Below are positions 47,734 to 55,413 of a stretch of 64,000 nt of DNA, in pieces (the stretch's first letter is position 1; every line of letters begins with the position of its first letter). This DNA comes from Methylocaldum sp. 14B (GTDB lineage Bacteria; Pseudomonadota; Gammaproteobacteria; Methylococcales; Methylococcaceae), in the NCBI RefSeq assembly GCF_002005105.1, contig NZ_MSCV01000008.1, forward strand, positions 62,001 to 126,000. Direction: 5' to 3'. Both the position numbers and the translations under genes were made by a program. A model generated the notes under the pieces. That model searched no databases. It saw only the letters and a program-made list of their open reading frames with translations, and was not told the DNA's origin.

Positions 47734-48174
47734 TCAGGTGGTCCCGATGAGCCTGTTCAGAACGTTGAGGTGTTGCTGTTGTCTCGGCAACAGCGTGGTT
47801 TGAATCAAGTTTCGGACATCGGCCGGAATATCCGCATCCAGCAGGGCTTCCTGGTAATCCTGAATACCGTTTTCCTCTCCTTGGCGGAGGGCGGTGAGAG
47901 CCGCCTTATCACCCAATAATTTGGCGCCGCCCATGACCATTTTGGACCAGGTTCCCCAGGCTCCGGAGTCCTCCGTGGGTTTGCCTCCGGACTGAATGAT
48001 CCGCTCCCTGAGCTTGTTGGCGGAGTCTCGATGATCTTCGCAAATCGAAGAAATCTGCTGCACTTCTCCAACCTGCGGCTCATTGCGCAATTTATCCAGA
48101 GCCTGTTGATAGGTTTCGACGGCGGATATTTCGTCTCGCAATAGGGTATTAAGTTTGGATTCGTCCCATGGCAT
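47734..48174 (-). CDS. DUF2383 ferritin-like protein
   Basis: A 146-residue helical protein with NTLLRDEISAVETYQQALDKL, ICEDHRDSANKLRERI, ALRQGEENGIQDYQEALLD and TTLLPRQQQHLNVLNRLI. The regularly placed Glu and His residues fit a DUF2383-type ferritin-like bundle. GGAGACG precedes the ATG at a long spacing. Second such gene in the island; the two may form hetero-bundles or be independent paralogues. Confidence 0.85.
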   Translation of the reverse strand: MPWDESKLNTLLRDEISAVETYQQALDKLRNEPQVGEVQQISSICEDHRDSANKLRERIIQSGGKPTEDSGAWGTWSKMVMGGAKLLGDKAALTALRQGEENGIQDYQEALLDADIPADVRNLIQTTLLPRQQQHLNVLNRLIGTT

Positions 48175-48217
48175 ATACGTCTCCTGATGTTTGCTCCGAA
48201 GCGAAGTTGTCCGCTGG

Positions 48218-48736
48218 TTAGGTGACGCTCGCTTCTCCGCTCACTGCGATGTCTTCCGCATTAGCCTGTTCGAAAATCTCTTTGGCTTTGGACCTTTGGT
48301 GGCTGTCAGTGGTATGCACGGAAATCAGAATGTTCCCGCTCTTGATCTTGCCCTCGTAACGTTTGGCTTCGTACTCCGGAATTCCCATGCCGACCAGAGC
48401 TCCGATGATTCCTCCGGTTGCTCCGCCGATAGCTGCGCCAGTCAGTGCCGCCGCGATAGGTCCGGCAGCGATAAAGGGGCCGACACCAGGTATTGCAATA
48501 GTGCCGATTTCTGCAAGCCAACCGAGCACGGCACCCACGCCCATGCCTGCGACTCCTCCGGCGGTAGCTCCCTCCGGCGCCTTGGTGTGCTGCTCGTGGG
48601 CGAAATCTTTGGTCGTGGACTTATCGGGAAAAAGGACGGAGATATCGTTGTTTGAAAATCCCGAGGACCTCAAACGATCGATAATCAACTCGGCTTGTTC
48701 TCTCGTCTTGGCGACACAAAATACGGCTTTTTCCAT
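48218..48736 (-). CDS. YflT/DUF1269-like general stress protein
   Basis: A 172-residue protein with an N-terminal ferredoxin-like part (AVFCVAKTREQAELIIDRLRSSGF) and a glycine/alanine-rich central hairpin of two hydrophobic stretches (about residues 58-120: VGAVLGWLAEIG, GGIIGALVGMGIPEYEAKRYE). The C-terminal strand is GNILISVHT. This matches heat-induced/general stress proteins with the glycine-zipper core. AAGGAG precedes the ATG. Family function is not defined. Confidence 0.85.
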   Translation of the reverse strand: MEKAVFCVAKTREQAELIIDRLRSSGFSNNDISVLFPDKSTTKDFAHEQHTKAPEGATAGGVAGMGVGAVLGWLAEIGTIAIPGVGPFIAAGPIAAALTGAAIGGATGGIIGALVGMGIPEYEAKRYEGKIKSGNILISVHTTDSHQRSKAKEIFEQANAEDIAVSGEASVT

Positions 48737-48885
48737 GTCAATCTCCTTATGAAAATTGCGTGATTAGAATATATTGACGCAAGAAGATACCGAAATGGCT
48801 TGAGTTATATCTTGAATTTATCAGCAAAAGGTAACTACCTTAAAAGCGGCAATGCCCCACTTATTCTATTCAAGTAGTCGACGCG

Positions 48886-48955
48886 CTAGCTGACGGTGCA
48901 TCCCTGATTGGTGGCGCTCGGGGAGCGTGGAAAAACGGCGTTACCGTCAGCTAGC
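48886..48955. repeat. Perfect 13-bp inverted repeat downstream of csbD
   Basis: GCTAGCTGACGGT (48886-48898) and its exact complement ACCGTCAGCTAGC (48943-48955) enclose 44 bases that contain a second small stem (CGCTC/GAGCG). The structure sits 12 bases past the csbD stop. It lacks a T-run, so it may stabilise RNA or be a dispersed repeat rather than a standard terminator. Confidence 0.6.
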
Positions 48956-48967
48956 CAAGTATTCGAT

Positions 48968-49159
48968 TTACATCTTCATACCTTCTACTTGCCTTTCCGC
49001 TTCTTCACGGGCTATCCCGTATCTTTCCTGAATCTTGCCTATCAGTTTTTCTCTTTCGCCATTAATCTCGTCAAGCTCATCGTCGGTCAACCGACCCCAT
49101 TGAGCTTTAATCGTGCCTTTGACTTGTTTCCAGTTTCCTTTGACTTGATCCCAGTTCAT
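48968..49159 (-). CDS. CsbD-family stress protein
   Basis: A 63-residue soluble protein with the CsbD signature MNWDQVKGNWKQVKGTIKAQ and WGRLTDDELDEINGEREKLIGKIQERYG. Family members are strongly induced by general stress, and their function is unknown. GGAG lies 8 bases before the ATG at 49159; a longer upstream frame has no support. It ends the minus-strand stress island next to the plus-strand sdh operon. Confidence 0.93.
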   Translation of the reverse strand: MNWDQVKGNWKQVKGTIKAQWGRLTDDELDEINGEREKLIGKIQERYGIAREEAERQVEGMKM

Positions 49160-49220
49160 GACATTTCTCCAAATATACGCCATAGACAAAGCATCTGCCC
49201 TGACTGGCTCATAACGTTGA

Positions 49221-49249
49221 GTACATATACGTATTGACGAAATATGTAC
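49221..49249 (-). promoter_or_regulatory. Inverted repeat in the csbD promoter region
   Basis: GTACATAT (49221-49228) and ATATGTAC (49242-49249) form an 8-bp dyad with 13 bases between, about 60-90 bases upstream of the csbD start. Position and symmetry suit a regulator-binding site, but no regulator is known and AT-rich dyads arise by chance. Confidence 0.3.
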
Positions 49250-49432
49250 CTTTCTTCGACCGTATTTATTCCACCGGTCGAAAGTTTGTAAAAGTTCGAC
49301 AAAACCTCTCGCGAAAGATTCCTTACTGATAATATTTTCGGACGCCAGCCGCGAAGAGTGTCGCGAACGGCTTGTGATCACTTCCCTGCCAAGGTATAAA
49401 AGCCATAAAACAGGCTTCGGAGGAGTTGTGTC

Positions 49433-49591
49433 ATGACTGAGGAACTCAAGTCCTCAAACAGCGATCAAGAATTGGAGAATGGGCAAGCGACAAAATCCGA
49501 ATCGCAAGCTGCTCCGCGCAAGGACGCAGAGCGCCCAGAGCCTACCCGCTACGGAGATTGGGAAAAGGACGGACGGTGTATCGATTTTTAG
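49433..49591 (+). CDS. SdhAF4-like succinate dehydrogenase assembly factor (DUF1674)
   Basis: A 52-residue protein whose second half, EPTRYGDWEKDGRCIDF, is the DUF1674/SdhAF4 signature. SdhAF4 binds flavinylated SdhA and helps it join SdhB. The first 30 residues are polar and disordered, as usual. The start follows a strong GGAGGAG. It lies about 100 bases before sdhC and heads the operon, which supports the assignment. It is shorter than many gene finders accept and easily missed. Confidence 0.85.
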   Translation: MTEELKSSNSDQELENGQATKSESQAAPRKDAERPEPTRYGDWEKDGRCIDF

Positions 49592-49688
49592 TTTCCATGC
49601 ACGCGGTTCTCGGCGCGTCCGGCAAAGATTGCTGGGCGCAGGTTTGCCATCGCAGCCAGGAACAAGACCTTAGGTGTTTCGCCAAGTT

Positions 49689-50057
49689 ATGAGTGAGCGT
49701 CCGCTGTCGCCCCATCTTCAGATTTACCGCTTGCCGCTGACCGCGGTCTTGTCGATCACGCATCGAATAACCGGAGTGTTATTAAGCGTCGGCCTGGTTT
49801 TTTGGGCAGTGTGCCTGATGGCCGTCGCCGAGGGAGAGGCTCAGTTCGCCTGGATACAAGCCGTTCTGCGCTCGTTGCCGGGGCAATTACTGTTGTGGGC
49901 CTGGCTTTTTTCTTTGTTCTTTCATTTTTCCCATGGCGTCAGACATCTGATCTGGGACACCGGGCACGGTTTCGATCGTGACACTTTGGATCGGTATGCT
50001 TATTTGGAGTTGGTCGCTGCGGTGTTGCTGACCCTGGGGTTATTCCTACTCACATGA
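49689..50057 (+). CDS. sdhC: Succinate dehydrogenase cytochrome b556 subunit
   Basis: A 122-residue membrane anchor of complex II. MSERPLSPHLQIYRLPLTAVLSITHRITGVLL is the family start, three helices follow, and FHFSHGVRHLIWD contains the haem-ligand histidine and the RHLxxD motif. The ATG at 49689 is preferred to a GTG five codons earlier. It forms the ubiquinone site together with SdhD, 20 bases downstream. Confidence 0.95.
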   Translation: MSERPLSPHLQIYRLPLTAVLSITHRITGVLLSVGLVFWAVCLMAVAEGEAQFAWIQAVLRSLPGQLLLWAWLFSLFFHFSHGVRHLIWDTGHGFDRDTLDRYAYLELVAAVLLTLGLFLLT

Positions 50058-50077
50058 TCACGATTTTCTAAGGGCCC

Positions 50078-50458
50078 ATGAACTATCGATCACCGCTTGC
50101 CCGTGCCCGGGGACTCGGCTCGGCCAAACAGGGAACTCATGAATGGTGGCGGCAGCGGGTGACCTCTATCGCGCTGATTCCTCTGATATTTTGGCTTGCG
50201 CCCGTAGTCGTTTCGCTGCCTCATGCCGATTACGAGCAAGTCGTTCGGTGGATAGCGACGCCGTGGAACAGTATCTTCCTGTTGTCTTTCATCATTCTGG
50301 TCTTCTATCACGCCACGCTGGGGTTGCAGGTGGTGATGGAGGATTACATTCATACCGAATGGCTGAAAATGCTCAGCATTCTGGGCATGAAGCTGGTTTT
50401 TTCCTTTCTGGCGTTGGCGTCGCTCTATGCAACGCTGCGCATCGTGTTCATGGGGTAG
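50078..50458 (+). CDS. sdhD: Succinate dehydrogenase hydrophobic membrane anchor subunit
   Basis: A 126-residue membrane subunit of complex II with three helices (about residues 30-48, 62-85 and 98-122). [17 protein letters not shown] carries the second haem histidine and the Asp-Tyr pair of the quinone pocket. The N-terminus [23 protein letters not shown] is family-typical. It ends 1 base before the sdhA start codon. Confidence 0.95.
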   Translation: MNYRSPLARARGLGSAKQGTHEWWRQRVTSIALIPLIFWLAPVVVSLPHADYEQVVRWIATPWNSIFLLSFIILVFYHATLGLQVVMEDYIHTEWLKMLSILGMKLVFSFLALASLYATLRIVFMG

Positions 50459-50459
50459 C

Positions 50460-52247
50460 ATGACCAAGGCCTACGAGATCATTCGCCATACCTATGACGC
50501 CGTGGTTGTCGGAGCCGGCGGCGCGGGTTTGCGCGCGGCGCTGGGACTGGGCGAAAAAGGTCTGAAAACGGCGTGCCTTACCAAGGTCTTTCCGACACGC
50601 AGCCACACCGTGGCGGCTCAGGGCGGTATCAGCGCCGCATTGGGCAACATGGGCGAGGACGATTGGCGCTGGCATATGTACGACACGGTGAAGGGGTCCG
50701 ACTGGCTGGGCGATCAGGACGCGATCGAATACATGTGCCGCGAGGCGATTCCCGCCGTCATCGAATTGGAGCATTACGGCGTCCCTTTTTCGCGTACCGA
50801 GAACGGCAAGATTTATCAGCGCGCTTTCGGCGGCATGACCACCCATTTCGGGAAGGGCTCCGCCCAGCGCACCTGCGCGGCGGCGGACTTTACCGGCCAC
50901 GCCATTCTCCATACGCTCTACCAGCAATCGCTCAGGCACAAGGTGGAGTTCTTCACCGAATACGTCACTCTGGATCTCATCATGGACGAGGGCGAATGCC
51001 GCGGGGTGCTCGCATGGCGCCTGGATGACGGAACCTTGCACCTGTTCCGCTCGCACATGACGATCCTCGCAACCGGCGGTTACGGGCGTTGCTACTTCTC
51101 CTGCACGTCCTCGCACACCACGACCGGAGACGGCAACGCCATGGTCCTGCGAGCCGGATTGCCGCTCCAGGACATGGAATTCGTGCAGTTCCATCCCACC
51201 GGGATCTACGGAGCCGGCTGCCTGGTCACCGAAGGCGTGAGAGGCGAGGGCGGTTATCTCACCAATTCCGAAGGCGAGCGTTTCATGGAGCGCTACGCGC
51301 CCCACGCCAAGGACCTGGCCTCGCGCGACGTGGTGAGCCGCGCCATGACACGGGAAATCCTGGAGGGGCGGGGTGTCGGGCCGGACAAGGATCACATCTA
51401 CCTGCATCTTGAACATGTCGATCCTGCGGTAGTCGAAGAAAGGCTGCCCGGCATCAGCCAGACCGTCATGATCTTCGCCGGCGTGGATGTTACGAAGGCG
51501 CCGATTCCGGTCATTCCGACCGTCCATTACAACATGGGCGGCATTCCCACCAATTACAAGTGTGAAGTGGTCACGCTGAAGGACGGCAACCCCGAGACGC
51601 CGGTGCCCGGCTTGATGGCGATCGGCGAGGCGGCTTGCGTGTCCGTGCACGGGGCGAACCGGCTCGGGTCCAATTCCCTGCTGGATCTGGTCGTGTTCGG
51701 GCGGGCGGCGGCATTGCGTTGTGCCGAGCTGATCCAGCCCAAGCGGCTCCACAAACCGCTTCCGCCGGATGCTTACGATCCGGCGCTGGCCCGCTTCGAC
51801 CGGCTGCGCTACGCCAAGGGCTCGCGGAAAACCGCGGACATCCGCCTGGCGATGCAGAGGAGCATGCAGAGCCATGCGGGCGTATTCCGGACGGGCGAGG
51901 TGCTGCAGGAAGGCGTCGACCAGTTGAAAGGCGTCATGGATTCCTTTCAGGATGTGCGCGTTTCGGATCGTTCGCTCATTTGGAATACCGATCTGGTCGA
52001 AACCCTGGAGCTCGAGAATCTTCTCGCCCAGGCCATGGTGACCATCGCCGGAGCGCTCAACCGCGAAGAGAGCCGGGGAGGGCATACCCGTGAGGACTTT
52101 CCCGAGCGGAACGACGAAAACTGGCTGAAACACTCGCTGCTGTGGCTCGATGAGCGTCACAATGTCCGTATCGATTATCGTCCGGTCCACCTGTACACCC
52201 TGACCGACGAGGTCGAAGTCATTCAGCCGCAAAAGCGGGTGTACTAG
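50460..52247 (+). CDS. sdhA: Succinate dehydrogenase flavoprotein subunit
   Basis: A 595-residue FAD enzyme that oxidises succinate to fumarate. FAD-binding [13 protein letters not shown] is at residues 16-28, and the covalent FAD site [10 protein letters not shown] places the histidine at residue 49. Capping-domain and active-site motifs HPTGI and [19 protein letters not shown] are intact. The ATG at 50460 begins 1 base after the sdhD stop; 11 upstream in-frame residues overlap sdhD and are rejected. The SdhAF4-like and SdhE factors of the same operon serve this subunit. Confidence 0.96.
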   Translation: MTKAYEIIRHTYDAVVVGAGGAGLRAALGLGEKGLKTACLTKVFPTRSHTVAAQGGISAALGNMGEDDWRWHMYDTVKGSDWLGDQDAIEYMCREAIPAVIELEHYGVPFSRTENGKIYQRAFGGMTTHFGKGSAQRTCAAADFTGHAILHTLYQQSLRHKVEFFTEYVTLDLIMDEGECRGVLAWRLDDGTLHLFRSHMTILATGGYGRCYFSCTSSHTTTGDGNAMVLRAGLPLQDMEFVQFHPTGIYGAGCLVTEGVRGEGGYLTNSEGERFMERYAPHAKDLASRDVVSRAMTREILEGRGVGPDKDHIYLHLEHVDPAVVEERLPGISQTVMIFAGVDVTKAPIPVIPTVHYNMGGIPTNYKCEVVTLKDGNPETPVPGLMAIGEAACVSVHGANRLGSNSLLDLVVFGRAAALRCAELIQPKRLHKPLPPDAYDPALARFDRLRYAKGSRKTADIRLAMQRSMQSHAGVFRTGEVLQEGVDQLKGVMDSFQDVRVSDRSLIWNTDLVETLELENLLAQAMVTIAGALNREESRGGHTREDFPERNDENWLKHSLLWLDERHNVRIDYRPVHLYTLTDEVEVIQPQKRVY

Positions 52248-52257
52248 AGTAAAGGTT

Positions 52258-53040
52258 ATGGGGCTTTTTTCACTACCCAAGAATTCTACGGTCAAACCCG
52301 GCAAGGTATATTCGGCGCCCGAGGGCGCCACCAATGTCAGGCGATTCGAAATCTACCGCTACGATCCCGAGTCCGGAGAAAATCCGCGCCTCGACGTTTT
52401 CGAGGTCGATCTGGATCGCTGCGGGCCGATGGTTCTCGACGCCATCATCAAGGTCAAGAACGAGATCGACAGCACGCTGGCGTTCCGCCGCTCCTGCCGG
52501 GAAGGCGTGTGCGGTTCGTGCGCCATGAACATCGACGGACACAACACCCTGGCTTGCACCATGGCGATCGCCGATTGCCGCGAGGTGATAAGAATTTACC
52601 CTCTGCCGCATCAGCCGGTGATCAAGGATCTGGTGCCCGATCAAACCCACTTTTTCGCCCAATATGCCTCGATTCGGCCGTGGATTCAGACTCAAACGCC
52701 GCCGCCGGCCGATCGGGAGCGTCTTCAGAGCAAGGAGGAGCGAAACCGGCTCACAGGCTATTACGAGTGCATATTGTGCGCATGCTGCTCGACGGCTTGT
52801 CCCAGTTACTGGTGGAACAGCGAACGCTACCTGGGGCCTGCGGTTTTGCTGCAAGCCTATCGGTGGATCGTGGACAGCCGGGACGAGAACACCGGCGAGC
52901 GGCTGGACGAATTGGAAGATCCGTTCAAGCTGTATCGTTGCCACACCATCATGAACTGCACGCATGTCTGTCCGAAAAATCTGAACCCGGCCAAGGCCAT
53001 CGCCGAAATCAAGAAGCTCTTGATCGAGCGGCAGCGTTGA
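52258..53040 (+). CDS. sdhB: Succinate dehydrogenase iron-sulfur subunit
   Basis: A 260-residue electron-relay subunit. The [2Fe-2S] ligands are C80, C85, C88 and C100 ([12 protein letters not shown]...C). The [4Fe-4S] group is [12 protein letters not shown], and CTHVCP with an earlier CHTIMNC belongs to the [3Fe-4S] site. The DNA-proximal N-terminus is about 20 residues longer than in E. coli. It starts 10 bases after sdhA. Directly after its stop codon comes a 120-nt hairpin before sdhE. Confidence 0.96.
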   Translation: MGLFSLPKNSTVKPGKVYSAPEGATNVRRFEIYRYDPESGENPRLDVFEVDLDRCGPMVLDAIIKVKNEIDSTLAFRRSCREGVCGSCAMNIDGHNTLACTMAIADCREVIRIYPLPHQPVIKDLVPDQTHFFAQYASIRPWIQTQTPPPADRERLQSKEERNRLTGYYECILCACCSTACPSYWWNSERYLGPAVLLQAYRWIVDSRDENTGERLDELEDPFKLYRCHTIMNCTHVCPKNLNPAKAIAEIKKLLIERQR

Positions 53041-53162
53041 GAGAGGGTGAAAAAAACGTGGCGAGCGGCCCATATTCGCTACGAGAAGCGCAGGCGTACA
53101 GGGGGTACGTTGAGCATCGCAGGAGCGAATATGGGCCGCGCAGTAGTTCTGTTCACCCTCTC
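53041..53162 (+). promoter_or_regulatory. Nested 120-nt hairpin between sdhB and sdhE
   Basis: Starting on the base after the sdhB stop, GAGAGGGTGAA (53041-53051) pairs exactly with TTCACCCTCTC (53152-53162). Inside, GCGGCCCATATTCGCT (53065-53080) pairs exactly with AGCGAATATGGGCCGC (53124-53139), and CGTAC/GTACG form a tip. The outer arm ends 7 bases before the sdhE start codon. The hairpin could attenuate or cleave the transcript, or hide the sdhE ribosome-binding region. Its size also fits an inserted palindromic repeat. Confidence 0.65.
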
Positions 53163-53169
53163 TGAGCCG

Positions 53170-53415
53170 ATGAAAGCGGCTCAGCTCCGATGGCGCTGTC
53201 GCCGCGGCATGCGGGAACTCGATCTGCTGTTGCAGCGCTACCTGGATAGTGCTTACGATCAAGCGCCGGAAACGGAAAAATCGACCTTCATCCGGCTTCT
53301 CGATGAACCGGACGAAAGGCTTTGGCGCTATCTTTATACCGACTGCGTCCCCATAGATTCATCGCTGGCCGAGCTTGTCCTCAAAATCCGTTCCGCCTCT
53401 CCGTCTTCTTCTTAA
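53170..53415 (+). CDS. sdhE: SdhE FAD assembly factor
   Basis: An 81-residue protein needed for covalent attachment of FAD to SdhA. LRWRCRRGMRELDLLL contains the essential RGxxE motif (R12, G13, E16), and the acidic C-terminal helix (FIRLLDEPDERLWRYLY) is standard. I start at the ATG at 53170. A GTG at 53047 would add 41 residues encoded by a palindrome, which is not credible. No good ribosome-binding site is seen, consistent with weak or controlled translation. Overlaps cptA by 41 bases. Confidence 0.93.
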   Translation: MKAAQLRWRCRRGMRELDLLLQRYLDSAYDQAPETEKSTFIRLLDEPDERLWRYLYTDCVPIDSSLAELVLKIRSASPSSS

Positions 53416-53794
53416 TCCGTCCCGCAGCCTGGCCGTCGCCGTGACAGCGGTTCACGCATTGGCGGCGTTTGCGTCCCTGGCCAACCCGCTGCCGGCGTGG
53501 ACGAGGCTGGGGCTGCTCGGCGCCGTGTTGTTCAGTTTGTTCCTTTGTCGTAGGGAATATTCATTGAATCCGGCCGTCAGGGAACTGGTCCTCAAACCGG
53601 GAGGCGAATGCGAGATCTTCCCGCCGTCCGGTATGCAATCCGGAACCGTGCTGGACAGCAGCATCGTCACCACGTGGATAGTCATTTTGCACATTAAAAC
53701 CGAAACGAAGACACACGCCGTTACGGTGTGCCGCGACGGCATGGACGCCGAGTCCTTCCGGATGCTTCGGGTCTATCTTCGCTGTCGGTATTAG
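53375..53794 (+). CDS. cptA: CptA/YgfX-family membrane protein
   Basis: A 139-residue protein resembling E. coli YgfX/CptA, which is encoded next to sdhE and was described as the toxin-like partner in the CptAB pair. It has a short N-tail, two membrane helices (about residues 18-36 and 41-57) and a cytoplasmic beta-rich part with Leu/Val strands ending LRVYLRCRY. The start is a TTG at 53375 within sdhE; the overlap suggests translational coupling. Similarity to YgfX is modest, but gene order strongly supports it. Confidence 0.78.
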   Translation: MSSKSVPPLRLLLNPSRSLAVAVTAVHALAAFASLANPLPAWTRLGLLGAVLFSLFLCRREYSLNPAVRELVLKPGGECEIFPPSGMQSGTVLDSSIVTTWIVILHIKTETKTHAVTVCRDGMDAESFRMLRVYLRCRY

Positions 53795-54242
53795 TTCGCG
53801 ATCGATGGGGTTCGCAGGTTCAGCCGATCCTCTACATACTGCGATTGGAAAATCAGAAAGCGCACAAGACATGATGCCGCTAAATTGCCGGAAGAATATT
53901 GAAATGGCGCTGATCGAATACGCATCCTGGCACATATTCACGGCAGCCGGTATTTCTTGCAGTAGTCCGGGTAATCTGAAACTTCTGCCGAGTTTATGGG
54001 TCGAAGTTTATAAAATCAGGCGCGTAATCTGTTATCGGATATACGTCCGAACGCGTAACATTATGGTTACGATATTCGCATGAAAGTATCTCACGCTCTT
54101 ATCGTGCCGATAAACACATAAACTGGCGATCTTATGCCATGTTATAAAGTACTAGGCACGCAGAACTGTTCTACGACGACAAACGGTATCAGGAATTCAA
54201 GAGAATAGTGGGAGGCCACCTTTTTTAGGGAGAGCGTGCCCT
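53795..54242. other. AT-rich intergenic region before the dioxygenase gene
   Basis: About 450 bases between cptA and the next gene. GC falls markedly towards the right. A 92-codon frame at 53805-54083 has no ribosome-binding site and an unconvincing composition, so I do not call it. A T-run near 54220 (CACCTTTTTTAGG) is followed by GGGAGAG, which may serve as ribosome-binding site for the downstream gene. I see no repeat. Confidence 0.45.
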
Positions 54243-54935
54243 ATGCAAAAAGTATTTGGATCGACTGGATTCGAATTCGGTTTTCTGTTCGTCATGCGGG
54301 CGGAAAGAGCCATGGATCCGGAGGCTTTTGAGCCGTTTTTCAGCAGTCTTCCCGTCGACCCTTATATCAAGGGTGACTATCGTCTTCGAAAGCTATCACG
54401 GTTCAAGGTTTCTGAGGATGGCATCGTTAAAATGCCGCATGGCTTTCTTTTCCAACCCAAAGAATATAATCCCCTGGTCGGCGGTATAAAACGAGAATTT
54501 TCCGAATTGGATGAGGAGCTCGTCAATTTCGGAATGTTCAAAAGCCTACTATCGATATTCAGAGATTTTTGCAGTCTCGATATTGGTACCGAAATAGGCG
54601 TTCATCAGATACGAACCACATGCTCCCCGGATAACTTTGGAAATCCGGCGCCAGAAGGTATACACAGCGACGGTGCCGACTTTGTTTGTATCTATTCTAT
54701 TGACCGGAGAAATATTCAGGGTGGGGAAACGCATCTGTACAAAAATAAAACCGGTAATCCTGTTTTTGACAAAATCTTATACCCTGGAGAACTTTTGTTG
54801 ATCAACGACCGGAAGTTCTTCCACTATACCAGTCCTATCCAACCTATTGGGAAGAGCGCTGGCCACCGGGACGTATTTGTTTTGACATCTCCGAGCTTGC
54901 TTATGGATTCCCGAGAAACGGCAGTTGACCGCTGA
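54243..54935 (+). CDS. 2OG-Fe(II) dioxygenase (BsmA/IDO-like)
   Basis: A 230-residue protein of the 2OG-Fe dioxygenase family that includes amino-acid hydroxylases such as isoleucine dioxygenase. PEGIHSDGADFVCIYSIDRRNIQGGET carries the iron ligands H141 and D143, and FFHYTSPI gives the distal H194. The C-terminal ending HRDVFVLT supplies the 2-oxoglutarate side. Weak GGGAGAG is upstream. The gene is AT-richer than its neighbours and isolated, suggesting transfer. Substrate likely a free amino acid, by family only. Confidence 0.82.
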   Translation: MQKVFGSTGFEFGFLFVMRAERAMDPEAFEPFFSSLPVDPYIKGDYRLRKLSRFKVSEDGIVKMPHGFLFQPKEYNPLVGGIKREFSELDEELVNFGMFKSLLSIFRDFCSLDIGTEIGVHQIRTTCSPDNFGNPAPEGIHSDGADFVCIYSIDRRNIQGGETHLYKNKTGNPVFDKILYPGELLLINDRKFFHYTSPIQPIGKSAGHRDVFVLTSPSLLMDSRETAVDR

Positions 54936-54996
54936 GATGGAGCGGAAAAGTCCTCGCACATTTTTCACCGCGGTTTAGCAGTGGGCATCGCAATGT

Positions 54997-55067
54997 GTAG
55001 GTCGGCAATCCTTTGCCGACACCCGCCGTCGGCGAGGGCCTTTGTCGGCAAAGGATTGCCGACCTAC
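54997..55067. repeat. Pair of 24-bp palindromic repeats
   Basis: Plus-type copy at 54997-55020 and minus-type copy at 55044-55067, both intact with the GTCGGC/GCCGAC stem, facing each other over a 23-base spacer. They follow the dioxygenase gene and may close its transcript, because the two units can pair with each other into a 24-bp stem. Confidence 0.85.
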
Positions 55068-55107
55068 TTCGGGCGCTAAGCCAAACTGCAAAAGCGGGAG
55101 TTTTGTG

Positions 55108-55144
55108 AAGCAGGTTTCCAAACGGGAGCATGGGAAACCTGCTT
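55108..55144. repeat. 12-bp perfect inverted repeat
   Basis: AAGCAGGTTTCC (55108-55119) and GGAAACCTGCTT (55133-55144) are exact complements around a 13-base loop. TACCTGC follows rather than a T-run. It lies in a 478-base gap (54936-55413) otherwise filled by the palindromic pair and the structured RNA element. Confidence 0.55.
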
Positions 55145-55172
55145 TACCTGCGTAGATTCCGAAGGGGGCGCT

Positions 55173-55322
55173 TTATTAATCAGGTCCGTAAATACCCTCC
55201 TGGTATTTCGGGCCGCCGCCCAGGCCGGTACACGCCCGGCCTGGGCTCACGCGGCTTGTCGCCGCGCCGGGGCATCCCTGCCCCGGATTAACCCGGCCTA
55301 TATTTATAGGCCGGGTTAATAA
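55173..55322 (-). ncRNA. Solitary HEARO/omega-RNA-like structured element, copy B
   Basis: Reverse-strand copy of the element at 35572-35722. The two differ at only three places: one substitution beside the first hairpin, a one-base deletion that makes the fourth hairpin (GCCCAGGCCGG arms) perfect, and one substitution near the end. The same TTATTAA/TTAATAA ends and Shine-Dalgarno-like loop (AGGAG) are present. The 5' flanks differ completely, as expected for separate insertions. No nuclease gene follows. The near-identity over 150 bases without coding content suggests recent copying or strong structural constraint. Confidence 0.6.
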
Positions 55323-55413
55323 TCCCGATTCTTCGACGGGGCTCAGGACCCACGGTCTTAGCTTGCCCGAACCGCGACACCCGTGGTCGACTCTGTCCCG
55401 TCCGGAAGCCGCT

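Noticed and set aside
49479-49673. 64-codon frame overlapping the SdhAF4 gene
   Set aside because: The overlapping 52-residue frame matches DUF1674 and has GGAGGAG before its ATG.
50448-52334. Long antisense frame opposite sdhA
   Set aside because: It is the reverse shadow of a clear SdhA and has no family resemblance.
53047-53169. A GTG start giving SdhE 41 extra N-terminal residues
   Set aside because: The added codons are exactly the palindromic hairpin, and SdhE proteins start at the ATG at 53170.
53805-54083. 92-codon frame after cptA
   Set aside because: No ribosome-binding site, odd composition, no family features.
7065-55067. Regularly recurring 24-bp palindromes as a CRISPR array
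   Set aside because: Copies are in alternating orientation, spaced irregularly from 12 bases to 13 kb, and there are no cas genes or spacers.
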